The notes below the pieces were generated by a model. It saw only the letters and a list, made by a program, of their open reading frames with translations, was not told the DNA's origin and made no database searches. A program made the position numbers and the translations under genes. From positions 1-35,721 of the forward strand of contig NZ_SMRP01000037.1 of NCBI RefSeq assembly GCF_004353915.1: DNA of 35,721 bases, written 5' to 3'. The DNA comes from Paraburkholderia silviterrae. GTDB taxonomy: Bacteria; Pseudomonadota; Gammaproteobacteria; Burkholderiales; Burkholderiaceae. This document shows positions 15,560 through 23,960 of the stretch, in pieces (the stretch's first letter is position 1; each line of letters opens with the position of its first letter).

Positions 15560-16632
15560 ACGGCCGCTCCCGTGGGGAACAGCGCCGCCAGATTATCTTC
15601 GAAGGGCGCGCACACGATTCCCAGCTCCGTCACGATGCCCGTGACGAGCGCGTGCGGCGTCACGTCGAAGGCCGGATTGCGCGCCTTGATGCCCTCGGGC
15701 GCGGTGCGCCGGCCCGCGAACTGCGCGACCTCGTCGGCGCCGCGCTCCTCGATCACGATGTCCGCGCCGCGCGCGGTGCGCAAATCGAGCGTGGACGATG
15801 GGCACGCCACATAGAACGGGATGCCGAAATGCTTTGCCGCGATTGCCACGCCGAGCGTGCCGATCTTGTTGGCCACGTCGCCGTTCGCGGCCACGCGGTC
15901 GGTGCCCACGATCACGAGATCGATCAGCCCCTGCGCCATGAGCGTGGGCGCCATGCTGTCGGTGATCAGCGTGACGTCGAGCCCGGCCTGCTGCAACTCG
16001 TACGCGGTGAGCCGCGCGCCTTGCAGGAGCGGCCGCGTCTCGTCGGCATAGACGCGAAACGGCACGCCATCGCGATGCGCGCAATAAAGCGGCGCCGTAG
16101 CGGTGCCGATGCCTGTCGTTGCGAGCGCGCCGGCGTTGCAGTGCGTGAGCACGCCGCTACCCGCCTTGATCAGCGAGCGGCCATGCTCACCGATCTTTGC
16201 ACATAGTTCGATATCCTCATGATGAATGCGCGTTGCCTCGGCCACCAGCGCCTCGTAGACCTCTGCTCCCGTGCGGGCCTCGGCGCCCCGCGCATGCGCG
16301 AGCATGCGCTCGAGCGCCCAGCGCAAATTCACCGCCGTCGGCCGCGCGCTGTCCAGATACGCGGCGTGCTGTTCGAGCCGCGCGAGGAATGCGCCGCGCG
16401 GCGCCTGCCGCTCGGGCTGCATCGCCACGCACAGCCCATAGGCCGCGGCAACGCCAATCGCCGGCGCGCCGCGCACGCGCAGCTCGTGTATCGCGCGCCA
16501 GACCGCCTCGACAGTCCCGGTCGCCTCGACCACGCACTCGAGCGGCAGGCGCGTCTGGTCGAGCAGATAAAGGGTCTCGTCGCGCCACTCGAGGGTGGGC
16601 GGAAGATTCGATGTGTGCGGCTGCAACGCCAT
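15556..16632 (-). CDS. mtnA: S-methyl-5-thioribose-1-phosphate isomerase
   Basis: A 358-residue cytoplasmic isomerase that converts the aldose 5-methylthioribose-1-phosphate to the ketose 5-methylthioribulose-1-phosphate. The family motifs are clear: RGAPAIGVAAAYGL, THCNAGALATTGIGTA with catalytic Cys165, and VGTDRVAANGDVANKIGT with catalytic Asp245, matching Cys160 and Asp240 of the Bacillus enzyme. I chose the ATG at 16632 because GGAG lies just upstream; an in-frame ATG 51 bases further up lacks this. It follows mtnK by 83 bp and overlaps ald2, so the three are co-transcribed. Confidence 0.95.
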   Translation of the reverse strand: MALQPHTSNLPPTLEWRDETLYLLDQTRLPLECVVEATGTVEAVWRAIHELRVRGAPAIGVAAAYGLCVAMQPERQAPRGAFLARLEQHAAYLDSARPTAVNLRWALERMLAHARGAEARTGAEVYEALVAEATRIHHEDIELCAKIGEHGRSLIKAGSGVLTHCNAGALATTGIGTATAPLYCAHRDGVPFRVYADETRPLLQGARLTAYELQQAGLDVTLITDSMAPTLMAQGLIDLVIVGTDRVAANGDVANKIGTLGVAIAAKHFGIPFYVACPSSTLDLRTARGADIVIEERGADEVAQFAGRRTAPEGIKARNPAFDVTPHALVTGIVTELGIVCAPFEDNLAALFPTGAAV

Positions 16633-16715
16633 ACGTTCTCCGTGAATGCCGGTACGCCGGACCATGCCGCTTGCGCGGCGCATTGTTCGTGTCTGTGCCG
16701 CTTACGCCGGCGCGC

Positions 16716-17981
16716 TCACGCGTCCACCGGTTGCGCGAGTAGCTGGGCCGCCAGCGCGGTGACGGCCTCGATCGAAGCCAGTTCGCGCCGCTGCACGAGC
16801 AGCGCCTCGGCAAGCCGCAGGCAACGCACTTCTACCCGCGCGCGCACGGCTTCGTCCTTGATGCCGGTGATCTCCGCGACCTTCGCCATGCCGACGATGC
16901 GCCGGATCATCTTGCAGCCCGCGAAGCCGAGCGTGTCCGCCAGCAGCCGCCGCATGAAGTCTTCGCGAAACGCCTCGGCGGCATGCGTATCGGCGGGGCC
17001 GCCAATATACGCGCGCCCGGTCTCGCGCTCATGCACGCGCCAGAGGCCCGCGAACTTCTGCGCAAAGCCGTTCCATACCCGCACGACCTGCTCGAGCAGC
17101 CAGCGCTGATACACGACAGGGTCGCGGCCCGCCACGCGGTCGTGCCACTCGCGCGCATAGCAGGCCAGCAACAGGTTCGCGATGAACGCGCCCGTGTCGA
17201 ATCCCATTGGCCCATAAAAAGCGAACTCGGGATCGATCACATAGGTCTCGCGCTCGTTCGCCATGATCGAGCCCGTATGCAGATCGCCGTGCACGAGCGT
17301 TTCCGCATGGTTCATGAAGGCCCACTTCATCTCGCCCGCGGCGCGGCGCAGCGGCTCGTGCGTGCGCAGCCGCTCGAGCGCCGCAGCCGGCAGCGCAGGA
17401 CTATACACGTTCGACGGGTCGTCTTCGAACGGAAACGTGAAGACGAGATCCTCGGTAATCCGGCACAACTCGGTGTTGATGTCGCCGCCCACGGCCGCCT
17501 TCTTCGCATCGGGCGCGAGATACAGGTCGGAGCCATGAAACAGCGTGCGCGCGAGAAACGTGGAGACGTGATCGGCCAGATGCGGATACACGATGCCGTC
17601 GATGAGCCCCTGGCGCAGCACGCGATGCGAAGCGAGCCGCTGCATCACGATGAGGAATCTCTCGCTGTCGGCGTGATAGACGCGCGGCACGTGCTGCGGG
17701 CACAACGCGCCGAAGCGGCGCAACGCGGCCACTTCGCGCTCCATGCGCTCGCGCGGCAGCGGCCAGCTTTCGCCCACGAGCCGCAGGAACGGCGGCGCCT
17801 GCTTGACGACCACGCTGCGCTGCGGATCGCGCGCGCTGCTCACGAAGTAAACGTAGTTCAGGTTGCCGTCGCCCACTTCGACGACCTGCAGTTCGCTGTC
17901 GTCGCCAAGCCGTGCGTGGACGGCTGGAATACCCCTCAGGTATGCCGCCAGTTCGGAAGAGCTGAAAGCCTCGAAGTGCAT
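16716..17981 (-). CDS. mtnK: S-methyl-5-thioribose kinase
   Basis: A 421-residue kinase of the aminoglycoside phosphotransferase fold. The catalytic loop is VHGDLHTGSIM (about residue 228) and the metal motif is VIDPEFAFYGPMGFDTGAF (about residue 248), both typical of methylthioribose kinase. It phosphorylates 5-methylthioribose (and often 5-deoxyribose) at C1. The ATG at 17981 has AGGAAA upstream. It is first in the operon, preceded by a perfect palindrome at 18159-18176. No nucleosidase gene (mtnN) is in the window, so the ribose substrate must be made elsewhere or imported. Confidence 0.94.
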   Translation of the reverse strand: MHFEAFSSSELAAYLRGIPAVHARLGDDSELQVVEVGDGNLNYVYFVSSARDPQRSVVVKQAPPFLRLVGESWPLPRERMEREVAALRRFGALCPQHVPRVYHADSERFLIVMQRLASHRVLRQGLIDGIVYPHLADHVSTFLARTLFHGSDLYLAPDAKKAAVGGDINTELCRITEDLVFTFPFEDDPSNVYSPALPAAALERLRTHEPLRRAAGEMKWAFMNHAETLVHGDLHTGSIMANERETYVIDPEFAFYGPMGFDTGAFIANLLLACYAREWHDRVAGRDPVVYQRWLLEQVVRVWNGFAQKFAGLWRVHERETGRAYIGGPADTHAAEAFREDFMRRLLADTLGFAGCKMIRRIVGMAKVAEITGIKDEAVRARVEVRCLRLAEALLVQRRELASIEAVTALAAQLLAQPVDA

Positions 17982-18158
17982 GGGTTTTCCTGTGCGGAAA
18001 GTGGACGCTGGGAATGGGGTCGCCTGGCTTGAACGCACGCTCGCGCAGCGTTGCCAGAAGCCAATTCTGGATGCGCTCGCTCATCGACTGATCGACGCCC
18101 GCACGCATGGGCTCCCCGGGTAGCCGCGTTGGGCGTCAACCGCATTGGGCGTCAATTT

Positions 18159-18176
18159 ACATCAGACGTCTGATGT
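18159..18176. promoter_or_regulatory. Perfect 18-bp palindrome upstream of mtnK
   Basis: ACATCAGACGTCTGATGT is its own reverse complement. It lies 178 bp upstream of the mtnK start. Two direct repeats of TTGGGCGTCAA, 17 bp apart, lie between it and the gene; on the minus strand each contains TTGACG, a possible -35 element. The form suggests a dimeric repressor such as a GntR-family protein, but no such gene is in the window. Confidence 0.6.
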
Positions 18177-18229
18177 TAACGACCAATGGTTTTCCCTTGA
18201 AGGCGGGACAACATCGAGCATTCTCAATC

Positions 18230-18270
18230 TGTCCCTCTCGCCGGCGGAACGTCTTGCGGCGAGAGGGACA
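18230..18270. terminator. 14-bp hairpin past the indolepyruvate oxidoreductase gene
   Basis: TGTCCCTCTCGCCG at 18230-18243 pairs perfectly with CGGCGAGAGGGACA at 18257-18270 across a 13-base loop. It lies 32 bp beyond the minus-strand stop of the oxidoreductase gene. There is no T-run after the stem, so termination may need Rho, or the hairpin may protect the mRNA 3' end. Confidence 0.55.
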
Positions 18271-18302
18271 TCGCACGGCTTATGCGTGCTGCTTACACGT
18301 CC

Positions 18303-21300
18303 TTAAGCACTGGCGGCCATGCGCGCCGGCGTGCGGTACTCGCGCAGCAGTTGCTCGCGCTTGCTGGCCGCGGCGCGGACGTTGTTCTCCTTGACGTGCC
18401 CGAAGCCGCGAATGTCGTCGGGGATGCCGGCCAGCTTGAGCGCCATGGGGAGCCGTTCGGCATCGAGCGTCGCGCAGAATTCGTCGACCAGCGCGATGTA
18501 GTCGGCAATCAACTGGCGCTCGCCGCGCCGCTCTTCCGTGCGGCCGAACACGTCCAGCGCCGTGCCGCGCAGACCCTTCATGCGTGCAAGCGCGCGCAGA
18601 GCCGGGAGCACCCACGGACCGAACTTCCGCTTCTGCATGCGGCCCTGTTCATCGCGTTTCGCGAGCAACGGCGGCGCGAGGTAGAAGCTCAGCTTGTAAT
18701 CGCGGCCCGGCTCGCCCTCGAATTGCTCGCGCAGCTTCGCGAGGTAGGCCGGATCGGCGTACAGGCGAGCGACTTCGTATTCGTCCTTGTAGGCCATGAG
18801 CTTCGCGAGATTCACGGCAACCGAGCGCGTGAGCGGCAGCTTCGCATTGCCGGTGGCCTGCATTTCCTTCGCGCGAATACGGTCGATCACGCCGCGATAG
18901 CGTTGCGCATAGTCCGCGTTCTGATATGCCGTCAACAAGGCTTCGCGCGAGGCGATCACCGTGTCGAGCGACTCGGGCATGCGCACCACGATCGTTTGCG
19001 GCGCGCGCTTGGCATGCGCCTGGAGAGCGGCGTCGCCGTGCTGCGCCACATAGCGCCCCCAGTTGAACGCAAGGCGATTCTTCTCGACCGCCACGCCGTT
19101 GAGCTCGATCGCGCGCAGCAGGCTCGTGAGCTGCAGCGGCAGCCAGCCCTTCTGCCAGGCATAGCCCAGCAGCAACGGATTGCTGTAGATCGTGTCGCCG
19201 AGCAGCGTCAGTGCGAGCGCGTTGGCGTCGATGAACGCACAGCCCTCGCCGATGCTCTCGCGCAGTCCCGCTTCCGTTTGCGCGCCGGGGAACGACCATT
19301 TCGGATTCCGGACGAAATCCGCCGTTGGCGTCGCACCGCTGTTGACCGCGGCCACCGTCACGCCGTATTGCGTGCGCGAGAGCACATCGTTGGACGCCGT
19401 CACCACCACGTCGCAGCCGATCACGAGGCGCGCCTCGCCCGTGGCGATGCGCGTCGCATGCAGCGCGTTGGGCGCGGACGCGATCTGCACGTGGCTGAGC
19501 ACGGCGCCGCCCTTCTGCGCGAGGCCCGCCATGTCGAGCACGGTCACGCCCTTGCGCTCGATATGCGCGGCCATGCCGATCAGCCCGCCGATGGTCACCA
19601 CACCCGTGCCGCCCACGCCCGTGACGAGGATGCCATAGGGGCGAGCGAGCGCAGGCAGCGTGGGAGCCGGCAGTGCGTCGAAATCGGGCGCCGCTGCGGC
19701 ACGCGCGGCCTGCGGCTTGCGCAGTTGCGCGCCTTCGGCCGTCACGAAGCTCGGGCAAAAGCCCTTCACGCACGAGAAGTCCTTGTTGCACGACGACTGA
19801 TTGATCTTGCGCTTGGTGCCGAGCGGCGTTTCGAGCGGCTCGACGGACAGGCAGTTCGACTGGACCGAGCAGTCGCCGCAGCCCTCGCAGACCGCGTCGT
19901 TGATGAAGGCGCGGCGTGCCGGATCGGGATACGTGCCGCGCTTGCGGCGGCGGCGCTTCTCGGTGGCACAAGTCTGATCGTAGATCAGCACGGTCGTGCC
20001 GGGCACTTCGCGCAGCATGCGCTGCACGGCGTCCAGCTCGTCGCGGTGATGAACCTTCACGTCCGTCGGCAACACGACGCGCGAGTCGTATTTCTCTGGC
20101 TCGTCCGTGACGATGACGATGCGCTTCGCGCCTTCGGCGTGCACCTGATGCACGATCTGCGGCACGGTCAGCACGCCGTCGATGGGCTGGCCGCCCGTCA
20201 TGGCGACGGCATCGTTATAAAGGATCTTGTACGTGATGTTGGCATTCGCCGCGATGGCCGCGCGAATGGCCAGCAATCCGGAATGGAAATAGGTGCCGTC
20301 GCCGAGGTTCGCGAAAACGTGCTTGTCGCCGGCAAAGTGCATCTGCCCGATCCACGTCACGCCCTCGCCGCCCATCTGGCTGAAGGTCTCGGTCTTGCGG
20401 TCCATCCAGATCGACATGTAGTGGCAGCCGATGCCCGCGAGCGCGCGCGAGCCTTCGGGCACGTTGGTCGAGGTGTTGTGCGGGCAGCCCGAGCAGAACC
20501 AGGGCTTGCGCTCGACGCTCACCTGGGGCTTCGCCGCTTCACGCTCCTTTGCCTCGATGATCGCAACGCGCGCGAGCATGCGTGCGCGCACCTCTTCAGG
20601 CAGATCCGCGCGTGCGAGCCGCCGCGCAATGGCCTTGGCGATGAGCGCGGGCGACAGCTCGTAATGCGCGGGCAACAGCCAGCTGCCGCGCGGCACCGAC
20701 CATTCGCCGCCTTCGTTGTCGCGTTCGTCGAATTTGCCGTAGATCTTCGGGCGCACATCCTCGCGCCAGTTGTACAGCTCTTCCTTCAACGCATATTCGA
20801 GAATCTGGCGCTTTTCCTCGACCACCAGGATCTCTTCCAGGCCAGTCGCGAACGCGCGCGCGTCCTGCGCATCGAGAGGCCACACGCAGCCCACCTTCAT
20901 GACGCGCAAGCCGATCTGCGCGCACGTTGCATCGTCGAGGCCGAGGTCGCTGAGCGCCTGGCGCACGTCGAGGTAGGCCTTGCCCGCGGTCATGATGCCA
21001 AAGCGCGGCGCCGGCGAATCGATCACCACGCGGTTGAGCTTGTTGGCGCGCACATAGGCGAGCGCCGCATACCATTTCTCGTCCAGCAGACGGGCTTCCT
21101 GCACGAGCGGCGTGTCGGGCCAGCGGATATTGAGGCCGCCCGCGGGCATCGCGTAGTCGTCCGGCGTAACGATCTCCACGCGCTCAGGATCGAGGTCGAT
21201 CGACGCCGTGGACTCGATCACGTCGGTCACGCACTTCATGGCCACCCACAGGCCCGAGTAGCGGCTCATCGCCCAGCCGTGCAGACCGTAGTCGATGTAT

Positions 21301-21875
21301 TCCTGCACGTTGGAGGGATACAGCACGGGAATGCCCGCCGCGATGAACGCGTGCTCGGACTGATGCGCGACCGTGGACGACTTCGCCGCGTGATCGTCGC
21401 CCGCGAGCACGAGCACGCCGCCGTGCGCGGCGCTGCCCGCCGAGTTCGCATGCTTGAACACGTCACCGGTGCGGTCGACGCCGGGTCCCTTGCCGTACCA
21501 CATGCCGAATACGCCGTCGCGCGTCGCGCCCGGCCACAGGTTGACCTGCTGCGAGCCCCATACGGCGGTTGCCGCGAGATCCTCGTTCACGCCCGGCTGA
21601 AACACGATGTCGTTCTCGTGCAGATGCTTCTTGGCTTTCCACAGCGACTGATCGAGCGCGCCCAGCGGAGAGCCGCGATAGCCGGAAATGAAGCCGGCAG
21701 TGTTCAGGCCCGCCTTGCGGTCGCGCGCCTTCTGCAGCATCGGCAAGCGCACCAGCGCCTGGGTGCCGCTGATATAAACGCGCCCGCGTTCGAGCGTGTA
21801 CTTGTCGTCGAGCGAAACCGGGGTGGCCGGCGTATCGGTCGTCATATCGTGTGCAACGGGGTCGCGCGCATTCAT
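18303..21875 (-). CDS. Fused indolepyruvate ferredoxin oxidoreductase
   Basis: A 1190-residue fused enzyme that oxidatively decarboxylates aryl- or branched 2-oxo acids to acyl-CoA using thiamine diphosphate, CoA and ferredoxin. The N-terminal part carries the thiamine-binding halves (for example CSGCPHNTSTNVPEGS). A ferredoxin-like Cys-rich segment follows near residues 655-710 (CEGCGDCSVQSNC, then CNKDFSCVKGFC). The catalytic gamma-type domain starts at GVGGTGVVTIGG (about 750), and a C-terminal family-specific domain completes it. The length is normal for the fused IorA-IorB proteins of Burkholderiales. I place the start at the ATG at 21875, which has GGAG about 10 bases upstream; 21845 is an alternative. 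It is divergent from a LysR gene, its likely regulator. It probably serves degradation of aromatic amino acids. Confidence 0.92.
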   Translation of the reverse strand: MNARDPVAHDMTTDTPATPVSLDDKYTLERGRVYISGTQALVRLPMLQKARDRKAGLNTAGFISGYRGSPLGALDQSLWKAKKHLHENDIVFQPGVNEDLAATAVWGSQQVNLWPGATRDGVFGMWYGKGPGVDRTGDVFKHANSAGSAAHGGVLVLAGDDHAAKSSTVAHQSEHAFIAAGIPVLYPSNVQEYIDYGLHGWAMSRYSGLWVAMKCVTDVIESTASIDLDPERVEIVTPDDYAMPAGGLNIRWPDTPLVQEARLLDEKWYAALAYVRANKLNRVVIDSPAPRFGIMTAGKAYLDVRQALSDLGLDDATCAQIGLRVMKVGCVWPLDAQDARAFATGLEEILVVEEKRQILEYALKEELYNWREDVRPKIYGKFDERDNEGGEWSVPRGSWLLPAHYELSPALIAKAIARRLARADLPEEVRARMLARVAIIEAKEREAAKPQVSVERKPWFCSGCPHNTSTNVPEGSRALAGIGCHYMSIWMDRKTETFSQMGGEGVTWIGQMHFAGDKHVFANLGDGTYFHSGLLAIRAAIAANANITYKILYNDAVAMTGGQPIDGVLTVPQIVHQVHAEGAKRIVIVTDEPEKYDSRVVLPTDVKVHHRDELDAVQRMLREVPGTTVLIYDQTCATEKRRRRKRGTYPDPARRAFINDAVCEGCGDCSVQSNCLSVEPLETPLGTKRKINQSSCNKDFSCVKGFCPSFVTAEGAQLRKPQAARAAAAPDFDALPAPTLPALARPYGILVTGVGGTGVVTIGGLIGMAAHIERKGVTVLDMAGLAQKGGAVLSHVQIASAPNALHATRIATGEARLVIGCDVVVTASNDVLSRTQYGVTVAAVNSGATPTADFVRNPKWSFPGAQTEAGLRESIGEGCAFIDANALALTLLGDTIYSNPLLLGYAWQKGWLPLQLTSLLRAIELNGVAVEKNRLAFNWGRYVAQHGDAALQAHAKRAPQTIVVRMPESLDTVIASREALLTAYQNADYAQRYRGVIDRIRAKEMQATGNAKLPLTRSVAVNLAKLMAYKDEYEVARLYADPAYLAKLREQFEGEPGRDYKLSFYLAPPLLAKRDEQGRMQKRKFGPWVLPALRALARMKGLRGTALDVFGRTEERRGERQLIADYIALVDEFCATLDAERLPMALKLAGIPDDIRGFGHVKENNVRAAASKREQLLREYRTPARMAASA

Positions 21876-21908
21876 GGGGTATGTCTCCGCTGGATAATCG
21901 TTTTCCGC

Positions 21909-21930
21909 CGAGTATAGAAAGCCATATTCG
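21909..21930. promoter_or_regulatory. Imperfect inverted repeat between oxidoreductase and LysR genes
   Basis: CGAGTAT and ATATTCG flank an 8-base spacer, with one mismatch between the arms. The site is in the 99-bp divergent promoter region and has the size of a LysR binding site. No experimental basis; assigned by position and symmetry. Confidence 0.4.
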
Positions 21931-21974
21931 TATCGTAAAATCACAAATAGACAACTCTGATATGCGAAAAACAG

Positions 21975-22880
21975 ATGGCGTTCGATCTCACTCTGCGGCA
22001 GCTCCGCTACTTCGTGGCGGCAGCGCAAACGGGCCAGTTCTCGATGGCGGCGGCCAACGAGCACGTCTCGCAATCGGCCATCACCAACGCCGTGCTCGCG
22101 CTCGAAAGCGGGCTCGGCACGCGCCTGTTCGAGCGCCTGCCGCATGGCGTCGTGCTCACGCCGGACGGCCAGGATTTTTATAACCACGCCCGCCGCGTGC
22201 TGGACGCCGCGCGTGACGCGGTGCACAAACCGCCGTTTCGGGCGCACGACATGCGCGGAACCGTGCGCATTGCCGCGACCTATACGGTGCTCGGCTATTT
22301 CCTGCCCGAATTGCTCGCGCGCTTTCGCGGCACCTACCCATTCGTGGATTTCGACCTGCAGGACCGCGAGCGCCCCGAAATCGAAAAAGCGGTCCTGAAC
22401 GGCGAGGTGGATATCGGCGTGGTGCTGCTATCGAATGTCGAGCGCCTGAGCCGCTTCGGCAGCCACGTGCTCAACCGCTCGCGGCGGCAACTGTGGGTGG
22501 CGCCCACGCATCCGCTCGCGCGCATCGACGCGCCGTCGCTCAAGGACATCGCGGCGCATCCCTACATTCTGATTACAGTGGACGAGGCCGAGCAGTCGAC
22601 GCTGCGCTACTGGAAGAAGAAAAGCGTGAAGCCGAATATCGCGTTCCGGACCTCGTCGATGGAAGCGTTGCGCGGGCTAGTCGCGCATGGCTTTGGCGTG
22701 ACGGTGCTCTCGGACATGGTGTTTCGCCCGTGGTCGCTAGAAGGCAAGCGTATAGAGGCGCGGCCCGTGCTCGACGCGATTCCGCATATGGAGGCCGGCA
22801 TGATCTGGCAGAAGGACGCGCAGATGAGCGGCCCCGCAGCGGCGTTGCAGCAGTTTTTGATTCATGCGTGCGGGGCGTGA
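21975..22880 (+). CDS. LysR-family transcriptional regulator
   Basis: A 301-residue LysR regulator. The helix-turn-helix contains GQFSMAAANEHVSQSAITNA (about residues 20-39), and the effector domain includes the conserved HPLARIDAPSLKDI. It is transcribed away from the fused indolepyruvate oxidoreductase with 99 bp between the start codons, so it most likely controls that gene, perhaps in response to an aromatic 2-oxo acid. The effector is inferred only. Confidence 0.92.
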   Translation: MAFDLTLRQLRYFVAAAQTGQFSMAAANEHVSQSAITNAVLALESGLGTRLFERLPHGVVLTPDGQDFYNHARRVLDAARDAVHKPPFRAHDMRGTVRIAATYTVLGYFLPELLARFRGTYPFVDFDLQDRERPEIEKAVLNGEVDIGVVLLSNVERLSRFGSHVLNRSRRQLWVAPTHPLARIDAPSLKDIAAHPYILITVDEAEQSTLRYWKKKSVKPNIAFRTSSMEALRGLVAHGFGVTVLSDMVFRPWSLEGKRIEARPVLDAIPHMEAGMIWQKDAQMSGPAAALQQFLIHACGA

Positions 22881-22983
22881 GCGTGAGATCTTGCTTCGTC
22901 AGGCCCGCACCTTCGCCAATAGCCGCAACGTGTGCCACGGTCCCGTAGCGACAAAACTAGTTTGGCGCCTGGTCAGCGGCTCG

Positions 22984-23295
22984 TCATGAGCCAGCTGCAC
23001 ATCGGCGCAAGTCCTTCAGCCGCTCCAGACGCCCGAGCAGATCTTTGGCCTGCTTCTGCGCATGCGTGGACAGCATGGGCATGGCCAGGATCGCCCGTAC
23101 TCTCGCCTGCCAATAGTCGAGGCTGGCCATCGGGCCGGTTTCAAAAACGCGCGCGCCCGCAGCCGACTGCTCCAGATGGCTAAGAACATGGCGAATATGC
23201 GCCAGATCCTTTTCGGCGAAATCGTAGCTCACGAAAGATCCCCGTCGTCGGTCTCGGGATGAGACGTCGTATTGGCGAAAGCGCATTTGTGGCAT
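22984..23295 (-). CDS. Small hypothetical protein (103 aa)
   Basis: A soluble, basic and helical protein with no signal peptide; the C-terminal half includes SLDYWQARVRAILAMPMLST followed by a Lys/Arg/Leu-rich helix. I do not recognise a family. The ATG at 23295 is chosen because GGAG lies eight bases upstream; a longer frame back to 23379 lacks such a site. It is last of three small minus-strand genes. Codon use fits the surrounding genome, so it is likely real. Confidence 0.6.
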   Translation of the reverse strand: MPQMRFRQYDVSSRDRRRGSFVSYDFAEKDLAHIRHVLSHLEQSAAGARVFETGPMASLDYWQARVRAILAMPMLSTHAQKQAKDLLGRLERLKDLRRCAAGS

Positions 23296-23348
23296 GAATG
23301 CCACTCCAACAACAAAGCCGCCACTTGCGTCTTGACGCTTCGTGATCC

Positions 23349-23513
23349 TCAGTGTTTTACCCGAACCCAGCGGCACCAATCGTGATGATCGAGATTGCGC
23401 AGCAGATCGGCACGCCGCCGCTCACGGCGATGGTGATGAATGGAAATTGCCGCCACGACAAGAACGATTGGCACGATCGCCGCGACAGCCATGTTCAGCC
23501 ACGCCTGGTCCAT
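23349..23513 (-). CDS. Small single-pass membrane protein (54 aa)
   Basis: The protein begins MDQAWLNMAVAAIVPIVLVV. It has one transmembrane helix (about residues 6-24) and then a very basic, His/Arg-rich cytoplasmic tail (HHHRRERRRADLLRNLDHHD). GGGAGG five bases before the ATG at 23513 is one of the best ribosome binding sites in the window, which supports a real gene despite its size. The function is unknown. Confidence 0.65.
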   Translation of the reverse strand: MDQAWLNMAVAAIVPIVLVVAAISIHHHRRERRRADLLRNLDHHDWCRWVRVKH

Positions 23514-23629
23514 ATCAGCCTCCCTGGATACCCCGCAAGCGCCGGCCTCTTGCACGGGCTGGCGCCTACCCTGGATATAAATTCGACTCGTGGACGTTGT
23601 CCGTTACCTGGCGCACACCCGGCGTGTGC

Positions 23630-23827
23630 CTAACGCACACGTGACACCGCGCGTAGCAGCGCGTCGCCGCGCGGCGTCACGCGGGCAAGCGGCACGCCCG
23701 ATTCCGGCGGCTCGATGGCGATCAGTTGAAGCTCGCGTAACGCGCCAAGCTCGATGCGGTCCGGCTCGATCCGGTCGGGCGCATTTTTCACCAGCATCAA
23801 GGTAGCAAGCTCGTGTGGACTCAACAT
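23630..23827 (-). CDS. Small hypothetical protein (65 aa)
   Basis: The sequence starts MLSPHELATLMLVKNAPDRI and ends LARVTPRGDALLRAVSRVR. Its pattern looks like a compact winged-helix-type fold (helix, 'LGALRELQLI', 'VTPRGDALL'), as in small MarR-like or phage-type DNA-binding proteins, but this is only a resemblance. GGGAGG lies seven bases upstream of the ATG at 23827. A weak hairpin (GCACAC/GTGTGC, 23613-23629) follows the stop codon, and a 20-bp palindrome lies 46 bp upstream of the start. Confidence 0.62.
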   Translation of the reverse strand: MLSPHELATLMLVKNAPDRIEPDRIELGALRELQLIAIEPPESGVPLARVTPRGDALLRAVSRVR

Positions 23828-23872
23828 GTCAATACCTCCCATCGGGGAAGCCAAAATCAGAATGGGGGATCG

Positions 23873-23892
23873 CATGCAGCCGCGGCTGCATG
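23873..23892. promoter_or_regulatory. Perfect 20-bp palindrome upstream of the small gene
   Basis: CATGCAGCCGCGGCTGCATG is its own reverse complement with no spacer. It lies 46 bp upstream of the 65-residue gene, in its probable promoter or leader. It could be an operator or fold into a hairpin. No regulator is assigned. Confidence 0.55.
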
Positions 23893-23933
23893 TCAGCACT
23901 GTCGACAGAGCGCAGCGAGGCGCGACGGACGCT

Positions 23934-23960
23934 GGCTATCCAGGCTATCCGGGCTATCCG
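23934..23960 (+). repeat. Three 9-bp tandem repeats (GGCTATCCR) in an intergenic gap
   Basis: Three adjacent copies of GGCTATCCA/G are followed by a partial fourth. They lie in the 554-bp gap 23828-24381 between the small gene and the aminotransferase. Apart from the palindrome at 23873-23892 and these repeats, I see no gene or RNA in that gap. Confidence 0.7.

Noticed and set aside
18282..21917. 1211-codon open frame antisense to the indolepyruvate oxidoreductase
   Set aside because: It is the mirror of a strongly GC3-biased gene with full domain structure on the other strand; its product is Arg/His/Ala-rich without any known motif.
23934..23960. CRISPR-like array
   Set aside because: The units are 9 bp and directly adjacent with no spacers.
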